A stretch of 8,051 nt of DNA, from positions 1-8,051 of the forward strand of contig CAZBNU010000189.1 in NCBI GenBank assembly GCA_964493075.1, in the 5' to 3' direction. Below, piece after piece: positions 1 through 5,461 of this stretch (position 1 is the first letter of the stretch; the number at the start of each line of letters is the position of its first letter). A program made the translations under genes and the position numbers. This DNA comes from SLFT01 sp964493075. GTDB lineage: Bacteria; Hydrogenedentota; Hydrogenedentia; Hydrogenedentales; CAITNO01. Below the pieces are notes generated by a model. It did no database searches. It saw only the letters and a program-made list of their open reading frames with translations, and was not told the origin of the DNA.

Positions 1-759
1 TTTGTTGCTGCGGCAGCGTGTTGTACCGTTTACGGTGCTGATATTGAAATTGTGGCCCATCGCGGCGCCAACCATCTTGCTCCGGAGAATACCCGTGCTG
101 CTGCGCAGGCGTGCATAGATCTGGGCATTCATTATGTGGAGGTGGATGTGCGCATGAGCAAGGACGGTGTCTTTTACATCATGCACGATAGCGAAGTGGA
201 TCGCACCACTGACGGGACAGGTGTCCTGTCGGAAATGGATGCAGCGGCCATTGACGCTCTGGATGCTGGCAGTTGGTTTTCTCCTGAATTCAAGGGTGAA
301 CCCGTACCTCGGCTAAAGGAATACTTGGAATGGATTAAAGGCAAGGCCAAAGTCTATTTCGATGTTAAAGGCGGGGATATGGAGAAACTGGTGGCACTCG
401 TCCATGAAACAGGTTTTGAAAAGGACTGTTTTTTCTGGTTCGGCGACAACATACTGCTTAAAGAATTCCGTTCTTACGGCAAAGACCTGCAGTTGAAGAT
501 TAATGCTTACAAGCCGAAAGCGGTTGAACACGCGGTTAAGCATTACGGTGCATCCATTGTGGAGATGCCTCTGTCGTCGCTTACGGAAGAATTTATAGCG
601 ACATGCCGAAAGCATAACCTGCGCATGATGGTTTATGAAAAGATTGACACCGAAGAAGTATATCGGCAGATTCTGGCTTCTGATGCGGATATGGTGAACC
701 TGGACAAGCCGGAACTTTTTGTGAAGGTGCGGGACGCCGGAAAAGCGTCACACAAGTAA
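1..759 (+). CDS. Glycerophosphodiester phosphodiesterase family protein, 5' end missing (partial)
   Basis: Hydrolyses glycerophosphodiesters to an alcohol and glycerol 3-phosphate, probably outside the cytoplasm. The frame is open from base 1, so 252 residues are visible and the true start is upstream. The GTG at 52 is simply Val18 of the visible protein and lies inside the catalytic core. The first residues (FVAAAACCTVYGAD) look like the end of a signal peptide. Family motifs in visible numbering: AHRGAN at 19-24 with catalytic His20, PENT at 28-31, EVDVR at 47-51 with metal ligands Glu47 and Asp49, and MHD with the second catalytic His62. The C-terminal part (MVNLDKPELF) closes the TIM barrel as in other members. 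At FDVK (about 119-122) an Asp stands where I would expect the E of the usual ExK motif, a mild deviation. It ends with TAA, and hairpins follow it directly. The family call is secure; the substrate is not known. Confidence 0.93.
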   Translation, partial: FVAAAACCTVYGADIEIVAHRGANHLAPENTRAAAQACIDLGIHYVEVDVRMSKDGVFYIMHDSEVDRTTDGTGVLSEMDAAAIDALDAGSWFSPEFKGEPVPRLKEYLEWIKGKAKVYFDVKGGDMEKLVALVHETGFEKDCFFWFGDNILLKEFRSYGKDLQLKINAYKPKAVEHAVKHYGASIVEMPLSSLTEEFIATCRKHNLRMMVYEKIDTEEVYRQILASDADMVNLDKPELFVKVRDAGKASHK

Positions 760-761
760 TG

Positions 762-810
762 CCACCGTCAGCCGAAGGACTAAATTAAGTTCGGACATGT
801 GACTCGGTGG
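762..810. other. Hairpin just downstream of the phosphodiesterase gene
   Basis: CCACCGTCA at 762-770 pairs with TGAC-TC-GGTGG at 800-810 (nine pairs, a two-base TC bulge). Inside it CCGAA (772-776) pairs with TTCGG (790-794) around a 13-nt loop. It begins three bases after the TAA and ends exactly where the next inverted repeat begins. No T tract follows, so a simple terminator is not obvious. It could protect the mRNA 3' end or be part of a larger structured element running to 920. Paired bases are read directly; function is not known. Confidence 0.5.
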
Positions 811-920
811 ATTCCGGTCTTTTTCGGGCGAATTGATTATGCAATGAAGGCGCTATATGTACGGTGTTGGTTATGATTAATACAACCTCCATCTGCATAT
901 TCGCCCGAAAAAACCGGAAT
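811..920. repeat. Long inverted repeat (22-bp arms) forming an extended hairpin
   Basis: Arms 811-833 and 899-920 are complementary over 22 pairs, with one bulged C at 819. Pairing resumes inward after a 5-nt bulge: ATGCA (839-843) with TGCAT (894-898), ATG (844-846) with CAT (890-892), AGG (848-850) with CCT (886-888). The terminal loop is about 35 nt. An 8-bp palindrome ACGATCGT (922-929) and a T-rich stretch (about 929-940) follow the right arm. Possibilities are a terminator or leader structure between the two plus-strand genes, a small non-autonomous mobile element, or a structured RNA. I see no target-site duplication at the outer edges. The structure is direct observation; its role is inference. 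Confidence 0.65.
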
Positions 921-996
921 GACGATCGTTTTGTTTTATTGGGATTTATTCACAGATTGCGGGCATCGCCTGCATTGGTTTCGTGTTGAAGGAATT

Positions 997-1003
997 GGAG
1001 GAG
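997..1003 (+). promoter_or_regulatory. Shine-Dalgarno site that fixes the AICAR transformylase start
   Basis: GGAGGAG lies six bases before the ATG at 1010. This favours that ATG over the in-frame TTG at 983, which has no comparable site and would add only nine residues before the conserved protein. Confidence 0.8.
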
Positions 1004-1009
1004 AATGTA

Positions 1010-2128
1010 ATGTCAGAAAAAGATTTGAAGGCCATGTATCGCACACGCACGGAGGGCCAGTTTCCGGATGGATTGGAAATATTGGGACGCGCCTACAGTA
1101 AGGTGGATGATCTGAGGTATGGCACGAACCCCCATCAGCCTGCGGCATTCTACCGACCTGCCGATGGTACGGGGTTGGTGCTTGGCGCTTATACCATGCT
1201 GAAGACCGGCAAGAGCGGCCTGTCCCAGACCAATCTGGAAGACATGCACCACGCCATTGGGATTCTGAAATATATGGAACGGCCGTCATGCGCCGTGATG
1301 AAGCACTGCAATCCTTCCGGCGCGGCGATACAACAGGAAGGCATGTCGCTGGTGGACGTGTATCAGCGTGCGCGTGATGCGGACGCACAGGCGGCTTTCG
1401 GCAGTGTGGTGGCGTTCAATGTGGAAGTGGATGAAGCCACTGCTGCGGAAATTATGGAGACCATTGTGGAGGGCGTTGTGGCGCCGGGATTTTCTGATGC
1501 GGCGCTTGCGGTGTTCAACGACCATGCGCGTTTTAAGCGCAACAAAGACATCCGCATTGTGCGCACGCCAGACATGAACACGCTGCCCAAGTATACGGAA
1601 GACACGATCAATTCCTGGGAGATTAAGGTCTTCGATGATGGTTCTGTTGTGTTGGCGCAACCCTATCTATCGCGCATGAAATCGGTGGACGATTTTGTGC
1701 CTGCCTATAACGACCACCCGAAGAAGGGACGCATGGACATTGGGCGCAAGCCTTCCGCACAGGAACTGGACGACCTGCTTTTTGCGTGGCGGGTGAATCT
1801 GCATGTGCGTTCCAACGGTGTTGTGATTGTGCGTAACGGCCAGACACTCGCCGTTGGTACGGGCGAACAGGATCGTGTGGGCGCGGTGCAGCAGGCGGTA
1901 CACAAGGCGCAATCCAAATATAAGGGCGGCGAGTCGCTGCAAGGGGCAGTCATGGCGTCGGATGGATTCTTCCCCTTCCGCGATGCGGTGGACGCTGCGA
2001 CGGATGCGGGCATCACCGCGCTGGCGCAACCTGGCGGCAGCGTGAACGATTACGATGCCATTGCTGCGTGCAACGAAAAGCAGGCCACCATGGTGTTTAC
2101 TTTGGAACGGTGCTTCTCACACCACTGA
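1010..2128 (+). CDS. purH: Phosphoribosylaminoimidazolecarboxamide (AICAR) formyltransferase, stand-alone domain
   Basis: Transfers a formyl group from 10-formyltetrahydrofolate to AICAR, giving FAICAR, the penultimate step of de novo IMP synthesis in the cytoplasm. The 372 residues correspond to the C-terminal half of bifunctional PurH. Visible motifs: RYGTNPHQ at 36-43 (substrate binding), KTGKSGLSQTNLED at 65-78, MKHCNPSGAA at 97-106 with the catalytic Lys98-His99 pair, AAFGSVVAFN at 128-137, LLFAWRV at 256-262 followed by RSNG with Asn269, SDGFFPFRDAVDAA at 317-330, QPGGS at 340-344, and the C-terminal MVFTLERCFSHH whose last His matches the conserved terminal His of the family. The N-terminal MGS-like IMP cyclohydrolase domain is absent: the protein starts at the transformylase domain and the upstream gap does not encode it. 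IMP cyclohydrolase must therefore be encoded elsewhere. The symbol purH is used only for the transformylase half. Confidence 0.93.
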   Translation: MSEKDLKAMYRTRTEGQFPDGLEILGRAYSKVDDLRYGTNPHQPAAFYRPADGTGLVLGAYTMLKTGKSGLSQTNLEDMHHAIGILKYMERPSCAVMKHCNPSGAAIQQEGMSLVDVYQRARDADAQAAFGSVVAFNVEVDEATAAEIMETIVEGVVAPGFSDAALAVFNDHARFKRNKDIRIVRTPDMNTLPKYTEDTINSWEIKVFDDGSVVLAQPYLSRMKSVDDFVPAYNDHPKKGRMDIGRKPSAQELDDLLFAWRVNLHVRSNGVVIVRNGQTLAVGTGEQDRVGAVQQAVHKAQSKYKGGESLQGAVMASDGFFPFRDAVDAATDAGITALAQPGGSVNDYDAIAACNEKQATMVFTLERCFSHH

Positions 2129-2156
2129 TCGCTACATTATCACTCAAAAAAAATCG

Positions 2157-2192
2157 CCCTGTGCTTCATCATACTGGGTATGAGGCACAGGG
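2157..2192 (-). terminator. Rho-independent terminator between convergent genes
   Basis: CCCTGTGCTTCAT (2157-2169) pairs with ATGAGGCACAGGG (2180-2192): 13 pairs including one G-T wobble, with a 10-nt loop. Read on the minus strand, the stem is followed two to three bases later by eight T (plus-strand A at 2146-2153), a canonical terminator for the histone-like gene coming from the right. On the plus strand only a short TTTT follows (about 2200-2203), so termination of the AICAR transformylase transcript here is likely weaker, though the same stem may serve both. Confidence 0.8.
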
Positions 2193-2224
2193 TGAGTCGT
2201 TTTCATCGAGGCACTGCCGGTCGC

Positions 2225-2265
2225 GTTTCCCCCCGCAAGCCGCATAGGGCTTTATGGGGAGAAAC
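2225..2265. other. Second, imperfect hairpin in the convergent gap
   Basis: GTTTCCCC (2225-2232) pairs with GGGG-AG-AAAC (2256-2265, two-base bulge), and inside it AAGCC (2237-2241) pairs with GGCTT (2248-2252). There is no T tract on either side. It would lie in the 3' untranslated region of the histone-like mRNA. Function unknown. Confidence 0.3.
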
Positions 2266-2363
2266 ACAACCCGCATCAGCACATCTTGAAAACGCGTTTG
2301 TTACGCCATAAAACGGGCCGATGCCAAAAGCAGTGTTGCGCGTTGACTGCGCAAGCCGTTGCA

Positions 2364-2705
2364 CTATTTCTTCTTTGCGGCGGCTTTCTTCGCAGGCGCT
2401 TTTTTCGCGGCTGGCTTTTTCACGGCAGCTTTTTTCGCCGGGGCTTTTTTCGCTACGGCTTTCTTCGCTACGGCTTTTTTCGCGGCTGGTTTCTTGACGG
2501 CAGCCTTCTTCACTGCGGCTTTTTTCGCCGGGGCTTTTTTCGCTACGGGCTTCTTTACTGCAGCCTTTTTCGCCGGGGCTTTTTTCGCTACGGCTTTTTT
2601 CGCTACCGGCTTCTTGGCGGCGGCTTTCTTGACGGCTGGCTTCTTCGCAGCGACCTTCTTCTTTGCTACTGGTTTCTTTGCAGCAGCTTTCTTCTTTTCG
2701 GCCAT
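2364..2705 (-). CDS. Histone H1-like Lys/Ala/Pro-rich DNA-binding protein
   Basis: A 113-residue, extremely basic protein with almost no residues other than Lys, Ala, Val and Pro. After MAEKKKAAA it consists of about 20 units of the form KKxxx (KKPVA, KKAPA, KKAAV, KKPAA, KKAVA), one of which is a hexamer (KKKVAA), and it ends in KKK. Such AKKP-type tails occur in bacterial histone H1-like proteins and in the C-terminal part of AlgP-type regulators, which bind DNA non-specifically and help organise the nucleoid. No folded domain is present: this is all tail. The start at 2705 is chosen because AAGGAG precedes the ATG at suitable distance; an earlier in-frame ATG at 2762 would add 19 non-repetitive residues (MRRIIDHVGEG...) without such a site. 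It is transcribed toward the terminator at 2157-2192. The protein class is clear from composition, but homology by sequence is hard to prove for low-complexity proteins. Confidence 0.82.
   Translation of the reverse strand: MAEKKKAAAKKPVAKKKVAAKKPAVKKAAAKKPVAKKAVAKKAPAKKAAVKKPVAKKAPAKKAAVKKAAVKKPAAKKAVAKKAVAKKAPAKKAAVKKPAAKKAPAKKAAAKKK
2376..2678 (-). repeat. 15-bp tandem coding repeat with a 45-bp higher-order period
   Basis: Each 15-bp unit encodes one KKxxx pentapeptide of the histone-like protein. A 30-bp block on the plus strand (2429-2458) recurs exactly at 2519-2548 and with one difference at 2564-2593. The offsets, 90 and 45 bp, are multiples of three units, so groups of three units have been duplicated. 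At protein level the order AVA-APA-AAV-P(V/A)A-APA (after KK) occurs twice, 135 bp apart. One six-residue unit near the N-terminus breaks the register. Confidence 0.85.
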
Positions 2706-2737
2706 TTCGTTTCTCCTTTTTTTGTTACGGCCTTCTC

Positions 2738-2745
2738 CCACGTGG
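2738..2745. promoter_or_regulatory. Perfect 8-bp palindrome CCACGTGG upstream of the histone-like gene
   Basis: CCACGTGG lies 33-40 bases before the ATG at 2705. Its symmetry would suit a dimeric regulator, but a palindrome this short can occur by chance, and I see no matching promoter boxes around it. Confidence 0.2.
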
Positions 2746-2762
2746 TCAATAATTCGGCGCAT

Positions 2763-2842
2763 CCACGACGTGTTCGTGAACGCCCGTGGCGTCCTCTGTC
2801 CGAGGGACAGATAACACCAGCAACAGGCATGGGCCTGTTAGC
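2763..2842. other. Cluster of three short hairpins upstream of the histone-like gene
   Basis: Hairpin one: CCACG (2763-2767) with CGTGG (2785-2789) enclosing GTTC/GAAC. Hairpin two: TCTGTCC (2795-2801) with GGACAGA (2805-2811) around GAG. Hairpin three: AACAGGC (2822-2828) with GCCTGTT (2833-2839) around four bases, extendable by two pairs past a bulged A. They would lie 58-137 bases before the start codon at 2705 if transcription begins further upstream, forming a structured leader. None has a following T tract, so terminators are unlikely. I found no convincing -35/-10 pair. Confidence 0.4.
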
Positions 2843-2953
2843 GTCGAACAATAACCCTTGCGCATAGGACATGGACGAACAATGCAGACAACTTCCCCTG
2901 CAACTGGTCTCCACTTCCTGATTCAACTGAAACGCCCGACATCATTTCTGATC

Positions 2954-3157
2954 TCAGGCGCAAAAAACACGTAACGCTGAATGTCGCGACACCGCGATGA
3001 AACATCCATCGAATATATTCATAACCACTATTCTTGCCGTACGCATGTTGAAGTCACTCACAACAAATAACCCCGCCTGGAAACGACGACACACCATGCA
3101 GAAAATCATTGCGCTTAATACCATAAGTGTTCCGCACAGCAACCATAAACCTGGCAT
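2954..3157 (-). CDS. Possible small membrane protein (hypothetical)
   Basis: I do not recognise this 67-residue protein. It starts MPGLWLLCGTLM and has one hydrophobic segment (about residues 3-23) followed by Cys-Arg-Arg, a typical single membrane helix with positive charges after it. The rest is mixed, with a second moderately hydrophobic stretch around VVMNIFDGCFIAV. The start at 3157 is supported by a GGAGG core (plus-strand 3167-3171) nine bases upstream. The frame is open further up to a TTG at 3223, giving 89 residues, and may join the short ORF at 3260-3228 if one base is extra there. It ends 248 bases before the histone-like gene on the same strand, so co-transcription is possible. 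It may be a chance ORF: no homology can be claimed. Confidence 0.33.
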   Translation of the reverse strand: MPGLWLLCGTLMVLSAMIFCMVCRRFQAGLFVVSDFNMRTARIVVMNIFDGCFIAVSRHSALRVFCA

Positions 3158-3227
3158 CAACGACGCCCTCCCCGGCGACGCGCCTTCCGCCTTATCATTC
3201 TGAATCTTACGTTGAATACCCAACGCC

Positions 3228-3260
3228 TCATTCGGCCTTTACCTTTTTAGTTACAGGCAT
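3228..3260 (-). other. Short ORF (10 codons) ahead of the possible membrane protein
   Basis: ATG at 3260 encodes MPVTKKVKAE and stops at TGA (3230-3228). An AAGGAAG motif lies nine bases before the ATG, a plausible ribosome binding site. Shifting +1 at the TGA continues into EALGIQRKIQNDKAE and on to the hydrophobic segment of the ORF ending at 2954. It could be a leader peptide, the true N-terminus of a frameshifted gene, or chance. Confidence 0.25.
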
Positions 3261-3479
3261 GTTTGCCCGCTTCCTTAGGGTCACACAAAAACATCCTACT
3301 TACTTGTACCAGACTTTGTCGCAAAATACAAATAAATTTTACACATAATGCATCCACAAAATAAATTTTTTTGCCATACAAAAAAAATGTGTTTCATTCA
3401 ACTTCTACAATAATAATATCATCAATCAACAGCACGCGCAACTTTCATAACAAAAAAGTTTTTCTTGTCGTTGCCGTTG
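3261..3479. other. Gene-free AT-rich stretch
   Basis: No convincing gene. From about 3320 to 3470 the DNA is strongly AT-rich, unlike its surroundings. AAATAAATTTT occurs twice (3330-3340 and 3359-3369), 29 bp apart. GCAAC (3438-3442) pairs with GTTGC (3470-3474) around an A/T-rich near-palindrome (3450-3470), located just past the stop of the acetyltransferase-like gene and perhaps ending its transcript. The AT-rich part could carry a minus-strand promoter for the small ORFs at 3260-2954, but no clear -35/-10 pair stands out. Confidence 0.4.
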
Positions 3480-4490
3480 TTAGATTTTGATCACTTTTCC
3501 TCTGCTGTACAAGCGATAGGCCAGCAGATAACAGGCGGCATAGACCAGCGAAAAACTTGCCAACGCACACACGACAGATGCGCTACACCCTTCATAAAAA
3601 TGAACGGGGATCCGGACAAGCAATACGAGCAGGGCCTGCAGCAGATACAGCACCAGCGGGTTTCTGCCCAACGCGGTAAGGTGCGGCAACACAACGCCAA
3701 ACCGCTCGCACAGTACATAGAAAAACAATACCGTCATAAAACACAACCCGGTCGCATAGACAGGGTAAGGTGCTGTCATGGCAAATTGCGAGAAGGGCCA
3801 GAACGCCTTCGCGCTCCCCCATTCCATGCGCAACAGCCAACCACACGCGCAGAGTATACCCGACATCAGTATGAAGATAACGAACATGTGTCGTCGCTTC
3901 ATGAAGAAGATGCAATCGGCGGCAAAGGTTCCCATCAACAAAATGAATACCCAGCTTAACGGCCCTAAAGGACCACCGTTGATGCTGTGGCTAAGGAGCC
4001 ATTCGCCATAGGGGGTGCATGAAAAGAGCAGTTGAAATAACGCGAGATAGACACCGGCCGCCATCAAACGCAACGCTGAGCCCGCGTGCATGAAAGGCAG
4101 CGCAAGCACTCCTGACATGCCAATGTCCATTAGGGCATCCCATATACCGACACGCAGACTGAAGCCGCCGTAAAGCAGTCCGAGCCCCATGAGGATACAG
4201 TAACGCTTGACTGCACGTTTGCGTGCGACAGGCAATCCTTGCGTTCGGACTGTCTTAAGAAAGGACATGCGGAAACCGATTCCAACGACAAACATAAACA
4301 TGGGCGCAATATGATCGGCGTAAGAGAACCCCTCATGGTGATGCTTCAGCATCCAGGGCATACATGAAAATATCCCAAGCACGTTTACCAGAATCATGCC
4401 GAAAATGGCATAGCCCCGGCATTGGTCAATAAACGTGTAGCGGGGTGTCGCCGCAGAAGGCGTTTTATTATCGTCTTCGGGGCTGTTCAT
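3480..4490 (-). CDS. Multi-pass membrane protein of the heparan-alpha-glucosaminide N-acetyltransferase (HGSNAT/DUF1624-like) group
   Basis: Proteins of this group move acetyl groups from cytoplasmic acetyl-CoA across the membrane onto sugars. The 336-residue product has about ten hydrophobic segments. Group hallmarks: the N-terminal FIDQCRGYAIFGMILVN (20-36), matching the D-x-x-RG-x-x-I-x-x-M-x-x-VN pattern; HHHEGFSYADHIAPMFMFVVG (50-70), matching the family block with a conserved His before the second helix, so one of His50-52 is the likely acetyl-accepting residue; GGPLGPLSW (172-180); and the C-terminal LTALGRNPLVLYLLQALL (271-288). The start ATG overlaps the stop of the SGNH hydrolase gene (ATGA, 4490-4487), implying translational coupling; AGAGGTG lies about 11 bases upstream. 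Together with its partner it probably adjusts acylation of an envelope glycan, but the substrate is unknown. A general acyltransferase or DUF5009 label would also fit. Confidence 0.72.
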   Translation of the reverse strand: MNSPEDDNKTPSAATPRYTFIDQCRGYAIFGMILVNVLGIFSCMPWMLKHHHEGFSYADHIAPMFMFVVGIGFRMSFLKTVRTQGLPVARKRAVKRYCILMGLGLLYGGFSLRVGIWDALMDIGMSGVLALPFMHAGSALRLMAAGVYLALFQLLFSCTPYGEWLLSHSINGGPLGPLSWVFILLMGTFAADCIFFMKRRHMFVIFILMSGILCACGWLLRMEWGSAKAFWPFSQFAMTAPYPVYATGLCFMTVLFFYVLCERFGVVLPHLTALGRNPLVLYLLQALLVLLVRIPVHFYEGCSASVVCALASFSLVYAACYLLAYRLYSRGKVIKI

Positions 4491-5230
4491 TCTTGCTTCG
4501 CACCTCTTGCGTTAGATAGCGCCTTGTCCAGTCCTTCCCGTAAAACCGCAATCCACTTCTCGTATCCTGCCGTATTGGGATGCACCCCGTCACCCACATG
4601 ATAGACTGCGGCAAGAGAACCTTCTGCATCAAGCAACAACGAGGATGCGTCTGCATATACGCAGGAGTCATTCTCAGCGCATAAAGCCGCCAATCCCTGA
4701 TTCAACTCCGCGATTCGTGCGTTTCTATCAGGGCCCACGGCTTTGACGCGTTCATCCAGCGGCAACACGGCACTCACGACCACGGGGACATGCCTGGTAA
4801 CTGCTTCTACTATGGCGTGTACATTCTCCAGAATGAATTTATTTTCACGGCGGCGCAAATCATTTACACCGATGGCAAGCACTACCGCCGCACTCCGTTC
4901 AATGGACGTGTATAAGGGCAATCGTTCCAGTACGCCTGCCGTGGTATCGCTGCCGATGCCGTAGTTTACGCCATGGGCGCATACTGCCGCTACGCAAAGG
5001 CCTTGGGTAATGCTGTCCCCTATGAACAATACAGCGCCATCCGGTACGCTTCCATCCATACGCCCGTGGTATGTGGTCATGCGCCGGAAGTGGTCGGTCA
5101 GTTCGCCTTCCCCCGGCATTGTCTCCGGCGACCGTTGCGCGACAGCGCTCGCCGAAACAATCGTCAGCAGGAGAAAAAGCGTCTTTGCACACAATGCGGC
5201 ATTCGATATTGTTTTCATAATAGAACCCAT
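4487..5230 (-). CDS. Secreted SGNH/GDSL-type hydrolase (esterase)
   Basis: A 247-residue protein with the SGNH catalytic set: block I FIGDSITQG (69-77) with nucleophile Ser73, block II NYGIGSDTT (89-97) with oxyanion Gly91, block III GVND (121-124) with Asn123, and block V DGVHPN (214-219) with Asp214 and His217. The N-terminus has a basic start and a hydrophobic core (about 16-28), then SAVA-Q, a good signal peptidase I site near residue 31, so it acts outside the cytoplasm. The arrangement resembles PAF-acetylhydrolase-like and rhamnogalacturonan acetylesterase-like SGNH enzymes that cut acetyl esters from sugars. The ATG at 5230 is preferred over the in-frame ATG at 5218 because AAGGA lies nine bases upstream of the first. 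It is the first gene of an operon with the membrane acetyltransferase-like gene. The family is certain; the substrate is inferred. Confidence 0.9.
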   Translation of the reverse strand: MGSIMKTISNAALCAKTLFLLLTIVSASAVAQRSPETMPGEGELTDHFRRMTTYHGRMDGSVPDGAVLFIGDSITQGLCVAAVCAHGVNYGIGSDTTAGVLERLPLYTSIERSAAVVLAIGVNDLRRRENKFILENVHAIVEAVTRHVPVVVSAVLPLDERVKAVGPDRNARIAELNQGLAALCAENDSCVYADASSLLLDAEGSLAAVYHVGDGVHPNTAGYEKWIAVLREGLDKALSNARGAKQE

Positions 5231-5277
5231 GAATGTATTTCCTTTCTTCGTATCTGCAAATATGCCGTCCGTATAAC

Positions 5278-5307
5278 TTGAATAGAAGTTAAATCTAACA
5301 GTACACT
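5278..5307 (+). promoter_or_regulatory. Candidate promoter for the Na+/phosphate cotransporter gene
   Basis: TTGAAT (5278-5283) and TACACT (5302-5307) are 18 bases apart, each matching four of six consensus bases. The start of transcription would be near 5314, leaving a leader of roughly 150 bases. A weak prediction. Confidence 0.22.
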
Positions 5308-5321
5308 AACAAAACTTGGGT

Positions 5322-5350
5322 ATTATAACCAACAGTAAAATGAGTTTCAG
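5322..5350 (-). promoter_or_regulatory. Candidate promoter for the SGNH hydrolase operon
   Basis: On the minus strand a perfect TATAAT (plus-strand 5322-5327) follows CTGAAA (plus-strand 5345-5350, four of six matches to TTGACA) with the ideal 17-base spacer. Transcription would start near 5315, about 85 bases before the ATG at 5230. It overlaps the region from which the divergent transporter gene is likely transcribed. Confidence 0.45.
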
Positions 5351-5461
5351 GTGTATTTGTGGGTTGTCGGTATCTTATACCTGTGTATTTTTTTCAACGG
5401 GTTGTTTTATGCACGGAGAAATTCCCTGTGCTTCTCTTCCGGCCGTAACAACAGAGGTCTT

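Noticed and set aside
52..759. Phosphodiesterase gene starting at GTG 52
   Set aside because: The frame is open to base 1 and the GTG is directly before the catalytic AHRG motif, leaving no N-terminal strand or signal; the gene is truncated by the window edge.
811..920. Insertion sequence or transposon remnant
   Set aside because: No transposase fragment and no target-site duplication are visible; only the inverted repeat is supported.
760..1009. ZTP (pfl) riboswitch upstream of the AICAR transformylase gene
   Set aside because: The location would fit, but the conserved core (a CCGCCUGGGC-like segment) is not found in the gap.
919..1101. Plus-strand ORF of 60 residues overlapping the start of the AICAR transformylase gene
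   Set aside because: It is out of frame with the strongly supported gene and lacks its own ribosome binding site.
2286..2867. Plus-strand ORFs with Phe/Arg/Gly or Phe/Ala repeats over 2286-2867
   Set aside because: They are the antisense shadow of the Lys/Ala repeat gene; its AAA/AAG Lys codons become TTT/TTC or similar, and no ribosome binding site is seen.
2666..2926. Minus-strand ORF of 86 residues overlapping the start of the histone-like gene
   Set aside because: It has mixed low-information composition, spans the hairpin cluster and overlaps the well-supported gene in another frame.
3465..3959. Plus-strand Gln/His-rich ORF of 164 residues
   Set aside because: It is entirely antisense to the membrane acetyltransferase gene and has no start signal or recognisable domain.
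5351..5461. N-terminal extension of the phosphate transporter from GTG 5351
   Set aside because: It would put a second hydrophobic segment before a complete signal peptide, lacks a ribosome binding site, and lies in the likely promoter and leader region.
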